Below are positions 1-5,924 of a stretch of 6,177 nucleotides of DNA, in pieces. The DNA lies in NCBI GenBank assembly GCA_003157575.1, contig PMKA01000512.1, forward strand, positions 293-6,469, written 5' to 3'. The notes beneath the pieces are model-generated. The model was not told where the DNA came from and searched no databases. It was given only the letters and a program-made list of their open reading frames with translations. This DNA is from Opitutia bacterium. Its GTDB lineage: Bacteria > Verrucomicrobiota > Verrucomicrobiia > Opitutales > Opitutaceae. The translations under genes and the position numbers were made by a program. The number at the start of each line of letters is the position of its first letter. The first letter of the stretch is position 1.

Positions 1-944
1 GTGGTGATCAGCGGCTTCTCGGTGAAGGGCCCTGGCACCCACCACGTGTCATCCCGGGTCGCACACACCGCCGACTTCGTGGGATGGATGACAACGGTGG
101 CCACGTCGAGTTTCTGCCGGATCTGCCGCGCGAGGGACCGAAGGCCTTTTTCGTCTTCGGTCTCCTGTCCGCCTCCCAGCACCGCGAAAACTTGCTGCGC
201 CTCCTTCAGGTTCAGGCCGAGCGTCACCCTCCCGAAGTTCTGGAACCGAGCGATCGTGCGCAGCACAAGCGAGAGGTCGGACGCCGAACGCTTTTCGGGG
301 TCCGCAAGATCGAAGAAGAACAGGCGGTCACGCGGCGGCAGGGAAGGGAACACGCGTCCGGCGAGCTCCTCGAAGACGTCCGTCAGGTTCGGAATCATCG
401 TCCAGTTGACCATTGCGACCAGGTCCGCGCGAGAGAGGCTGTCCAGCAGCGCGCCTTCGCCCATCACCTCGACGATGCGTGCAAAAGTGATCGCATCCAG
501 GTTGCCTGTCTGGCCGAGCATGACCTTGCCGTCGCTGAATTCGAGGGCGGTGGTCAGGGCCGGCTCGCACAGCGACACGAGCTCGGCATGGCGGGCCATG
601 TCCTGGAAGACGGGCTGGATGGTTGGCCAGCCGAGCGCGCCGATGTATTTCAGGCGCATCCCCGCGGCGAGCAGGGCGCTTGCCATGATCGGCCCGTTGC
701 CCCCGAGCTTCTCCATGCGCGGATAAAGCTCGATGTTCGTGCTCTTGCCGGCCGCGGCGAGTATGCGCCGGCCGAATTCCTCGATGGTCGCCACCGGCGT
801 GAACGCATCGCCGGGGCCGTGCCGCGTGGCCACCGGGTGGACGATCCGGTCCACAAAGCCGTCGAAGCCGACCACGGCAAACTTGCCGGAGACGGAGGTG
901 GTCCGGGAACGAAACTCATCGAGCGTTCGGGATTGGAAACTCAT
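1..944 (-). CDS. PfkB-family (ribokinase-like) carbohydrate kinase, C-terminus cut by the window edge
   Basis: The frame is open without a stop from an ATG at 944-942 to the left edge, giving 314 codons. Visible family features are the N-terminal beta strand with FDGFVD (residues 27-32), the substrate-side glycine motif GGNGP (81-85) with MASALLAAG after it, and the NLKE motif (245-248), which matches the NxxE magnesium/phosphate motif of the ribokinase superfamily. The catalytic GAGD motif would normally follow a segment like VPGPFTEKPLITT, which is exactly where the window ends, so its absence reflects the edge and not decay. By family it is a cytosolic ATP-dependent kinase of a sugar or nucleoside; the substrate cannot be told. 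No Shine-Dalgarno precedes the ATG. It is divergent from the tolQ-like gene across 115 bp, so a shared function is not implied. The family call is firm, the substrate unknown. Confidence 0.88.
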   Translation of the reverse strand, partial: MSFQSRTLDEFRSRTTSVSGKFAVVGFDGFVDRIVHPVATRHGPGDAFTPVATIEEFGRRILAAAGKSTNIELYPRMEKLGGNGPIMASALLAAGMRLKYIGALGWPTIQPVFQDMARHAELVSLCEPALTTALEFSDGKVMLGQTGNLDAITFARIVEVMGEGALLDSLSRADLVAMVNWTMIPNLTDVFEELAGRVFPSLPPRDRLFFFDLADPEKRSASDLSLVLRTIARFQNFGRVTLGLNLKEAQQVFAVLGGGQETEDEKGLRSLARQIRQKLDVATVVIHPTKSAVCATRDDTWWVPGPFTEKPLIT

Positions 945-1059
945 AGGGCAACGACCGACAAGGAGAAGTCGGCCGGCGAAATGCGGCAATCACATTCGCG
1001 CATTCCGGCGCGACCATTTTCATTGCGCGTTCCGGCCAACCGCGCCATCACTGCGCACC
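945..1059. promoter_or_regulatory. Divergent intergenic region between the kinase and tolQ-like genes
   Basis: These 115 bp must hold the promoters for both divergent genes, but I find no convincing -35/-10 pair on either strand. Two small structures are visible. One is an inverted repeat CCGAC/GTCGG (955-959 and 968-972) with an 8-nt loop, which would lie in the kinase 5' leader. The other is a near-perfect 12-bp direct repeat (998-1009 and 1025-1036, one mismatch, GCGC[A/G]TTCCGGC) spaced 27 bp apart. Either could be an operator or chance in GC-rich DNA. The role as promoter region is inferred from gene orientation only. Confidence 0.4.
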
Positions 1060-1767
1060 ATGTCCCTGTCGGTCCTCTCGATTTCCGTCCTCGCGACCAC
1101 GAATCCGGTGCAGCTGTTCATCCGCTGCGATCCGGTCGGCCAGGTGATCACCACCTTGCTCGGCATTTTCAGCCTTGTGGCGTGGACGATCATGTTCGGA
1201 AAGCACATGGAGCTGAAAAGTCTCAGCCGTCGCAACCACAGCTACGAGCAGCAGCTGCGCGAACAGAAGACGCTGCTGGACCTTCCCGAGGCGGTGCGCA
1301 GCCGCCGTGGCATCCCTTACGCCGACCTCTTTGACGATGCGTACGCGGCCTACCGGCACGCGGAGGCGATCGGAAAGGAACGGGGCGACGACAGCCTGCA
1401 CGCCCGGCTGGAGCACGCGGAGAACGCCCTGCAGCGCGGGCTGGCCCGGCAGACGCTGCGCTACGAATCGAGCATGATCTTCCTCGCCAGCATCGTCTCC
1501 GGGGCGCCGTTCCTCGGTCTATTGGGCACGGTCTGGGGCGTGATGGAGGCATTCAGCTCCATCTCGGTGCAGCAGACGGCCAGCATCCAGACTCTTGCGC
1601 CCGGCGTCTCCGCCGCGCTGCTCACGACGATCGCCGGCCTCATCGTGGCAATCCCCTCGGTCTTTGGTTACAACATCCTGCTCGCGCGTTCCCGCATGCT
1701 GATCACGGAGACGGAAAACTACGCCAGCAGCCTCGCCGACCGCATCGAACTCGAGATGAAGATGTAG
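1060..1767 (+). CDS. tolQ: MotA/TolQ/ExbB proton channel family protein
   Basis: This 235-residue inner-membrane protein is the proton-channel subunit of a Tol/Exb motor; E. coli TolQ is about 230 residues. Three membrane segments are seen at about 28-48, 138-162 and 185-207. A long cytoplasmic stretch between the first and second is rich in charged residues, as in the family. The pore-lining motifs are recognisable: GLLGTVWGVM (153-162) with Thr157, and ALLTTIAGLIVAIPS (186-200) with Thr189/Thr190, matching the conserved threonines of TolQ/ExbB. The frame stays open upstream to an ATG at 733, but that part overlaps the opposite-strand kinase and lacks family similarity. The ATG at 1060, just before the first hydrophobic region, is therefore preferred, though it has no Shine-Dalgarno. 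It is followed after 76 bp by the TolR-like gene. TolQ and ExbB cannot be separated from this protein alone; the Tol name rests on the third gene. Confidence 0.9.
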   Translation: MSLSVLSISVLATTNPVQLFIRCDPVGQVITTLLGIFSLVAWTIMFGKHMELKSLSRRNHSYEQQLREQKTLLDLPEAVRSRRGIPYADLFDDAYAAYRHAEAIGKERGDDSLHARLEHAENALQRGLARQTLRYESSMIFLASIVSGAPFLGLLGTVWGVMEAFSSISVQQTASIQTLAPGVSAALLTTIAGLIVAIPSVFGYNILLARSRMLITETENYASSLADRIELEMKM

Positions 1768-1843
1768 CAGCCGGTCGTAACGCAAGTCCGACAGCCTCCC
1801 CGGCAATGACCTGCAGCCTGTAATCATCAGCGAAACCCTTCTC

Positions 1844-2269
1844 ATGGCACGCACCTTCCGACGCCAGCGTCCGGCCAGCCCGATCGCGGACCTGAACCTC
1901 ACGAATCTCATCGATCTGGGGTTCACGCTGCTGATCATCTTCATGATTGCGACGCCGCTGATCCAGCAAGAGCAGACGATCCCGGTCAACCTGCCCACCG
2001 AGGGGAAGCGCGGACAGCAGAAGGCGCCGAGCGAAACACGTTTCCAGCCGATCGTCATCGATCACAACGGCCAGTATTATTTCGGCCAGCGCCGCGTGAC
2101 CTACAAGGAGCTTGAAGTGCTGGTGGCGGGGCTGGGTGCGCAGAAGGACCCGCCGGTCATCCGCATCCGCGCCGACCAGTCGCTGCAGTACCAACAGGTG
2201 ATCCGTCTGATGAACCTGCTCATGGCGAACAATCTTCCGAAGATCACGTTCGACACACAGGCGGAGTGA
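1844..2269 (+). CDS. tolR: ExbD/TolR family biopolymer transport protein
   Basis: This 141-residue protein has the length of TolR/ExbD and the same plan: a short basic cytoplasmic N-terminus (RTFRRQR), one membrane helix (about 22-40) and a periplasmic domain. The helix begins NLIDLGFTLLIIFMIATPL. Asp24 sits where the proton-carrying aspartate of TolR (Asp23) and ExbD (Asp25) is found. The periplasmic part shows the usual pattern IVIDHNGQYYFG, then VIRIRADQSLQYQQVIRLMN, then a terminal beta strand. With the TolQ-like channel it would form the stator that converts proton motive force into movement of the TolA/TonB-like arm. No clear ribosome binding site precedes the start. The stop lies 3 bp before the next start, which suggests co-translation with the tolA-like gene. 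Confidence 0.92.
   Translation: MARTFRRQRPASPIADLNLTNLIDLGFTLLIIFMIATPLIQQEQTIPVNLPTEGKRGQQKAPSETRFQPIVIDHNGQYYFGQRRVTYKELEVLVAGLGAQKDPPVIRIRADQSLQYQQVIRLMNLLMANNLPKITFDTQAE
2263..2266 (+). promoter_or_regulatory. Shine-Dalgarno of the tolA-like gene, inside the tolR-like 3' end
   Basis: GGAG lies six bases before the ATG at 2273, overlapping the last codons of the tolR-like gene, whose TGA is at 2267-2269. It is the only clear Shine-Dalgarno among the start sites in this window. It fits translational coupling, in which ribosomes finishing tolR start the tolA-like frame. Confidence 0.6.
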
Positions 2270-2272
2270 GCG

Positions 2273-3136
2273 ATGCACGAGCGGGCGCCCAACGCGTTCT
2301 TTTTCTCGCTGGCGTTGCATGCCGGCGTGGTGATTGCGATCATGTCGCTGGCCTTCGTCGTCCAGCACAACCAGCCGCCGCCCGTCCAGATCTTCGAACT
2401 CGTGGCCGGACCGCCCACCGACCTGACGGCGACCGAGGCGCCCGCGCTCGGGAGCGAGGATGGCAAGGTCGACGTCAAAATCCATGAGACTCCGGCGAAG
2501 TCGGAGCCGGTCGCGGCGGAACCCGAGCCTGCAGTGCGGCCGGAAACGAAGCCCGTCCCGAAAACGCCCCCGAAGCCGGATGCGAAGACGCTTTCGAAAC
2601 CCGATACGTTTACGAAACCGGATACGAAGACGCTTTCGAAGGCCGACTCGAAGACGTCCGGCAAGAACGATGCGAAGATCTCCTACAGGGATTTTGTTGC
2701 GAAGCATCCCAAGCCGGCTCCTTCAAAACAGTCTGGTGGCGGCGGGACGGGGGCGAAGGCGCCGCAGCTCAAGACCCATGGGATTCCCGACGGCGTCGTC
2801 GGAGGATCCTCGCGCTCGCACGGAGGCGGGGGAGGGAAGGCGCTGACAGCGGCCCAGCATTCCGCGATGGAGGCCTACACCTCGCGCCTGGTCGCGGCGC
2901 TGCGGCAGAACCACCAGAAGCCGCTCGGCCTCTCGGATCTTCTTTCAGCCGATGTCGAGTGCGTGATCGGGGCCGACGGCACGATCTCAAACGTCCACGT
3001 CGATCGCTCCTCCGGGAATGCGGCGTTCGACCAGTCCTGCATCGAGGCGTTCATGCGCATGGGGACGATCGGGCCGACGCCCGACGGCAAGTCCGGCACC
3101 TGGAACATCAAGTTCCACATGGTCGACCCCGATTAG
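2273..3136 (+). CDS. tolA: TolA/TonB-like energy-transducing protein
   Basis: This 287-residue protein would be anchored in the inner membrane and reach across the periplasm, moved by the TolQR-like motor. One N-terminal helix (about 9-30) contains SLALH, with Ser12 and His16 spaced as in the SxxxH motif by which TonB and TolA contact their motor. Next comes a Pro/Lys/Glu-rich spacer (about 75-155) with a duplicated 14-residue unit, then Gly-rich linkers (154-160 and 184-188). The globular C-terminal domain spans about 195-287. Cys230 and Cys256 lie 26 apart, close to the 25-residue spacing of the disulfide cysteines that I recall in E. coli TolA domain III. The preceding helix AYTSRLVAALRQNHQKP also resembles TolA, whereas SGNAAFDQSC resembles TonB-type domains. 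It is shorter than E. coli TolA (about 420). TolA-like is preferred, but a TonB role with an outer-membrane receptor cannot be excluded. Confidence 0.85.
   Translation: MHERAPNAFFFSLALHAGVVIAIMSLAFVVQHNQPPPVQIFELVAGPPTDLTATEAPALGSEDGKVDVKIHETPAKSEPVAAEPEPAVRPETKPVPKTPPKPDAKTLSKPDTFTKPDTKTLSKADSKTSGKNDAKISYRDFVAKHPKPAPSKQSGGGGTGAKAPQLKTHGIPDGVVGGSSRSHGGGGGKALTAAQHSAMEAYTSRLVAALRQNHQKPLGLSDLLSADVECVIGADGTISNVHVDRSSGNAAFDQSCIEAFMRMGTIGPTPDGKSGTWNIKFHMVDPD
2573..2656 (+). repeat. Two tandem 42-bp units (14 residues) in the tolA-like spacer
   Basis: Units 2573-2614 and 2615-2656 match at about 33 of 42 positions and share an exact 16-bp block (2583-2598 and 2625-2640). They encode KPDAKTLSKPDTFT and KPDTKTLSKADSKT (residues 101-128). 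The unit is in frame, so copy changes would lengthen or shorten the periplasmic arm without breaking it. Within the units a shorter KPD/KAD pattern recurs about every 6-8 residues. Confidence 0.85.
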
Positions 3137-3275
3137 GAGGAGCCTGTCGGGCTTTGCCCTCCATGCTCCGAACTTGTTTCCGTCGTTACGCTTCCCTACA
3201 GGATAGTGCCACGGCAAGCGCAGCCACAAATGTGGCCCCGGGGGATATCGAACGGGCTGAGGTGAGCGGCGCGCG
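3137..3275. other. Convergent intergenic region between the tolA-like gene and sod
   Basis: The 139 bp between two converging stop codons should hold transcription ends for both genes, but no hairpin with a T-run is seen. Just after the tolA-like stop, GGAGG (3136-3140) can pair with CCTCC (3158-3162), enclosing AGCC/GGCT (3141-3144 with 3150-3153), followed by only three T. A second inverted repeat, GCCACA-AA-TGTGGC (3223-3236), has a loop of two and no T-run. A 13-bp motif at 3139-3151 recurs after the Xer stop codon. Confidence 0.4.
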
Positions 3276-3908
3276 CTATTTCAACGACGCCTCGAAATTT
3301 GCAGCAGCAGCGTCCCAGTTGACCAGGTTCCAGAATGCGGCGACGTAATCCGGACGGCGGTTCTGGTAATTGAGATAGTAGGCGTGCTCCCAAACATCGA
3401 TCCCGATGACCGGCCTGCCCTCGATGCCTGCGACGGCCTTGCCCATGAGCGGACTGTCCTGGTTGGCTGTCGAACCCACGGCAAGCCTCTTTTCGGGAGT
3501 CACCACGAGCCACGCCCAGCCGCTTCCAAAACGTCCAATCGCGGCCTTGCCGAAGTCCTCCTTGAACTTGTCGAAACTCCCAAAGGCGCCTTTGATTGCG
3601 TCAGCCAGCGGGCCCTTCGGCGAACCGCCTTTCCCCGGACCGAGGATCTTCCAGAAGAACGTGTGGTTGCTGTGGCCGCCGCCGTTGTTGCGAAGCACGC
3701 CGCGGATCGCCTCCGGAACCTTGCCGAGGTCGGCGATGAGCTGATCGACTTCGAGCGCCGCCAGGGCCGGGTGTTCCTTCAACGCGTTGTTGGCGTTGTT
3801 TATGTAGGCCTGATGGTGTTTTGTGAGATGAATCTCCATGGTGCGCGCATCGATGTGCGGCTCCAGGGCGTTGAAAGCGTAGTCGAGTTTCGGAAGTTCG
3901 TAGGCCAT
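3276..3908 (-). CDS. sodA: Superoxide dismutase, Mn type by sequence (Fe/Mn family)
   Basis: This 210-residue protein has the full length of the Fe/Mn superoxide dismutase family, which converts superoxide to oxygen and hydrogen peroxide. The four metal ligands are His27 (in [11 protein letters not shown]), His82 (in [11 protein letters not shown]), Asp171 and His175 (in DVWEHAYY). The second-sphere residues His31 and Tyr35 are present. GGG at 76-78 and Gln150 in [11 protein letters not shown] are the Mn-type signature; Fe enzymes carry their Gln near position 70 instead. A Mn or Mn/Fe-flexible enzyme is therefore likely. The ATG at 3908 ([10 protein letters not shown]) matches the family start. 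The frame is open upstream to 4001, but the extra 31 residues are not family-like and are not a signal peptide, so the enzyme is probably cytosolic. It lies 115 bp downstream of tadA on the same strand and converges on the tolA-like gene. Confidence 0.95.
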   Translation of the reverse strand: MAYELPKLDYAFNALEPHIDARTMEIHLTKHHQAYINNANNALKEHPALAALEVDQLIADLGKVPEAIRGVLRNNGGGHSNHTFFWKILGPGKGGSPKGPLADAIKGAFGSFDKFKEDFGKAAIGRFGSGWAWLVVTPEKRLAVGSTANQDSPLMGKAVAGIEGRPVIGIDVWEHAYYLNYQNRRPDYVAAFWNLVNWDAAAANFEASLK

Positions 3909-4023
3909 GGTATTGTGCAGGTTGGAGTTGTCTGGCTCTAAACTGCGCCAGTTTTCATTTGCGTCAACTTGCCGGGCACGAAATCCGGCGGCCGCGTCCA
4001 CTCAGCCGGCCGGTGAATGGCGA
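3909..4023 (-). promoter_or_regulatory. tadA-sod intergenic region with a possible sod promoter
   Basis: The 115-bp gap is long enough for sod to have its own promoter. On the - strand TTGACG (complement of 3962-3967) matches five of six -35 positions, but the hexamers 16-19 bases downstream match the -10 consensus poorly. A GC-rich imperfect inverted repeat (3985-4013, CCGGC against GCCGG) follows the tadA stop and is followed by only a short T-stretch, so it is a weak terminator at best. Confidence 0.3.
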
Positions 4024-4539
4024 TCATTCCTTGTCCAGGCGCTTGAGCCGGAAGTACGCCTGCAGGAGTTCGCGGCATTCCTCTTCGAAAACGCCGCCGG
4101 AGATTTCGATGTGGTGGTTTACCCGGGGCAGGGCGTTGAGGTCGGTTGCCCCGCCGAGGCAGCCCATCTTCGGGTCGCCAACGGCGTACACGACGCGCTT
4201 GAACCGCCCCATCAGGGCCGCACCGGAGCACATCGGGCAGGGCTCCTTGGTGACGTAAAGCGTAGCCCCGGTCAGGCGCCAGTCCCCGATGGCCCGCGCG
4301 GCCTTCGTCATTGCGAGAATCTCGGCGTGCGCCGTCGGATCCAGGCTGCCGTCAACTTGGTTGTGCGCTGACGCGATCACCTCGCCTCCATGTTCAATGA
4401 TCGCGCCGACCGGAACCTCGTCGTCGCGCCAGGCATCGATCGCCTGGTTATAGGCGAGCGACATGAAGAAGATGTCATCCCGAAGAAACTGTGAAGGAAA
4501 GACCTTTGGGAAGGGGCAGTCGAGTTTGGGCTCCGACAT
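4024..4539 (-). CDS. tadA: tRNA adenosine(34) deaminase TadA
   Basis: This 171-residue enzyme of the cytidine/deoxycytidylate deaminase fold should convert adenosine 34 of tRNA-Arg(ACG) to inosine, which widens wobble reading of CGN codons. The zinc site is complete: His71 and Glu73 in TAHAEI (Glu73 the proton shuttle), then Cys101 and Cys104 in EPCPMCSGA. EVPVGAII (41-48) and the later MGCLGGATDL (125-134), which resembles the TadA segment after the active site, fit TadA better than cytosine or guanine deaminases. E. coli TadA begins close to residue 15 here, so the start at 4539 adds a short N-terminal extension. The alternative Met26 would remove part of the first helix and is less likely. 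It is divergent from infA across 99 bp and upstream of sod on the same strand. Confidence 0.92.
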   Translation of the reverse strand: MSEPKLDCPFPKVFPSQFLRDDIFFMSLAYNQAIDAWRDDEVPVGAIIEHGGEVIASAHNQVDGSLDPTAHAEILAMTKAARAIGDWRLTGATLYVTKEPCPMCSGAALMGRFKRVVYAVGDPKMGCLGGATDLNALPRVNHHIEISGGVFEEECRELLQAYFRLKRLDKE

Positions 4540-4638
4540 AAAACCTTGACTTACGGGCGGCCTAACTCACTTACAACTGTCTTTTATTGATAAACGCATC
4601 TATGTGTAATTTCTCTCCCGGCACCTGCCGCGCCAAGT
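4540..4638. promoter_or_regulatory. AT-rich divergent promoter region between tadA and infA
   Basis: This 99-bp stretch is the most AT-rich part of the window, especially 4565-4615, as expected where two divergent promoters lie. For infA, TGTAAT near 4603-4608 matches five of six -10 positions, with a weak -35 (TTTATT) 16 bases upstream. TTGACT at 4546-4551 is a good -35 but lacks a good -10. For tadA on the - strand, TTACAC followed 17 bases later by TAAAAG is a weak candidate. The region role is likely; the exact hexamers are guesses. Confidence 0.5.
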
Positions 4639-4899
4639 ATGTCTGACGGAAAATCGATCGAAGTCGAAGGGAAGGTCGTCACCGTCCTGCCCGGCACAAT
4701 GTTCAGGGTGGAATTGTCCAACGGCCACACGGTCCTGGCGCATATCTCGGGCAAGCTCCGGAAACATTTCATCAAGATCGCCTCGGGGGACCGGGTGAAG
4801 ATGGAGATGAGTCCCTACGATCTCGAGAAGGCGCGCATCACCTATCGTGTGCGCGAATCTGCGCCTCCTCCTCCGGGACCCCGCCGCCGTCGTTATTGA
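4639..4899 (+). CDS. infA: Translation initiation factor IF-1
   Basis: IF-1 binds the A site of the 30S subunit during initiation. The 86-residue product matches the E. coli protein along its whole OB fold: [20 protein letters not shown] (20-39) followed by [23 protein letters not shown] is close to the E. coli text, and the domain ends near ITYRVR (67-72). The family is usually about 72 residues. Here a 14-residue tail, rich in Pro and ending in four Arg and a Tyr, is added. The ATG at 4639 gives the normal N-terminus ([11 protein letters not shown]). There is no Shine-Dalgarno upstream. The xer gene starts within about 15 bp of the infA stop, so the two are probably co-transcribed from the AT-rich region upstream. 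Confidence 0.96.
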   Translation: MSDGKSIEVEGKVVTVLPGTMFRVELSNGHTVLAHISGKLRKHFIKIASGDRVKMEMSPYDLEKARITYRVRESAPPPPGPRRRRY

Positions 4900-4913
4900 C
4901 GCCCGGTCAGAAG

Positions 4914-5924
4914 ATGAAACGAGACCCGGCCAGAAATGAAAGCCGGGGCGGGACCGCCCGCAACGACCTTGCGCAGGCTGGCGCAGGAACGTCTTCCGCC
5001 GTTGCCGCCGGCGAATTGCCCGCCGGGATGGTCGACGAAATCGACGGCTTCATCGGATTTATCGAGCTGGAGCGCGGACTCTCGCGGCACACGGTGTCAG
5101 CGTACGAGAGCGATCTCCGTCAATGCGCCCGCTTCATTGCCCGCCGGGGCGTGTGTCGCTGGACGGACGTCGCGCCGGCCCGGCTCTCCGACTGGATCTA
5201 CTCGCTGAGCGAGCAGGAGTTCGCAGTCAGCAGTCTCGCGCGCAAGCTCACCGCCCTGCGCACGTTCGCACGTTATCTCGTGCGGGAGCGTCGGTGCGCC
5301 GCCGACTTTACGGAACTCCTGACCGGACCGAAGCTGGTGCGCCGGATCCCCGGCACGCTCACGGTCGGGGAAGTGGAGCGTCTTCTCGCCGCGCCCGTGG
5401 GCGGCGACGCGCATGCGATGCGGGACCGGGCGATCCTGGAGTTTTTCTATTCGAGCGGGCTCCGGGTTTCGGAGCTCGCGGGGCTGACCCTCCAGCAGGT
5501 CGATCTGGACCACGGTTTCGTCCGCGTCTTCGGAAAGGGCGGGAAGGAACGCGTCGTGCCGGTGGGAACAAGGGCGTGTGCCGCTCTCCTCGGCTACGTG
5601 AACGCGGCGCGCCGGCATTTCGTGAAGCCGCGCACCGGCAGCCAGCTTTTCCTCAGCGAGCGCGGCACGGCGATCTCACGGAAGATGCTCTGGGTTTTGA
5701 TCAAGAAATATGCGAAGCGCGCGGGCATCGAAAAGCCGGTGAAGCCCCACCTGCTGCGGCACTCGTTTGCCACGCACCTGCTCAGCGGCGGGGCCGACCT
5801 GCGCGCGATCCAGGAGATGCTCGGACACGCGAGCATCGCCACCACGCAGATCTACACGGCGGTCACGCCCGACCGCCGTCTCGCCGAGCACGCGCGCTAC
5901 CATCCCCGCAACCGCGTCCGGTGA
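4914..5924 (+). CDS. xerD: Tyrosine recombinase XerC/XerD, most like XerD
   Basis: This recombinase would resolve chromosome dimers at dif with a partner Xer protein. From the ATG at 4914 it has 336 residues. The core-binding SAM-like domain is at about 42-126 (FIELERGLSRHTVSAY) and the catalytic domain at about 147-326. All six active-site residues are present: Arg184 (SSGLRVSEL), Lys208 (GKGGKER), His279 and Arg282 (HLLRHSFATHLL), His305 (LGHAS) and nucleophile Tyr314 (TTQIYT). Segments such as RIPGTLTVGEVERLL and FATHLLSGGADLRAIQEMLGH resemble E. coli XerD more than XerC. The start is uncertain. A TTG at 4896 overlaps the infA stop, and an ATG at 5028 would give 298 residues, the length of E. 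coli XerD. The first 38 residues are low in complexity and not family-like. It appears to be a host Xer, with no integrase hallmarks such as an arm-binding domain. Confidence 0.9.
   Translation: MKRDPARNESRGGTARNDLAQAGAGTSSAVAAGELPAGMVDEIDGFIGFIELERGLSRHTVSAYESDLRQCARFIARRGVCRWTDVAPARLSDWIYSLSEQEFAVSSLARKLTALRTFARYLVRERRCAADFTELLTGPKLVRRIPGTLTVGEVERLLAAPVGGDAHAMRDRAILEFFYSSGLRVSELAGLTLQQVDLDHGFVRVFGKGGKERVVPVGTRACAALLGYVNAARRHFVKPRTGSQLFLSERGTAISRKMLWVLIKKYAKRAGIEKPVKPHLLRHSFATHLLSGGADLRAIQEMLGHASIATTQIYTAVTPDRRLAEHARYHPRNRVR

Noticed and set aside
733..1059. N-terminal extension of the tolQ-like frame
   Set aside because: It overlaps the opposite-strand kinase and has no membrane or family features; TolQ/ExbB proteins begin shortly before the first membrane helix, as at 1060.
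84..1334. Long + strand open frame (416 codons) across the kinase and the tolQ-like start
   Set aside because: It runs antisense to the clear PfkB-family frame and then out of frame through the tolQ-like gene; its composition (Arg/His/Pro-rich) has no domain and reflects GC-rich codon bias.
1703..2707. Long - strand open frame (334 codons) opposite tolR and tolA
   Set aside because: It is Arg-rich and repetitive because it is the antisense of the Lys/Pro repeat region and of the conserved TolR frame.
3223..3236. Perfect 14-bp inverted repeat as a terminator
   Set aside because: The loop is only two bases (four if the stem shortens), and no T-run follows on either strand.
3163..3348. Possible small + strand gene after the tolA-like stop, with AGGAGG upstream at 3135-3140
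   Set aside because: The Shine-Dalgarno-like sequence is 22 bases from the ATG, too far, and the frame runs antisense into the sod 3' end.
3909..4001. 31-residue N-terminal extension of SOD
   Set aside because: It is not a signal peptide, has no family match, and the ATG at 3908 gives the standard SOD N-terminus.
3985..4013. GC-rich inverted repeat as a tadA terminator
   Set aside because: The stem has only about five continuous pairs, and the following T-stretch is too short to support a confident call.
4914..5924. Xer gene as a mobile-element integrase
   Set aside because: There are no phage or transposon genes, attachment repeats or arm-binding domain nearby, and its position beside infA and rpsB plus XerD-like sequence points to the host chromosome recombinase.
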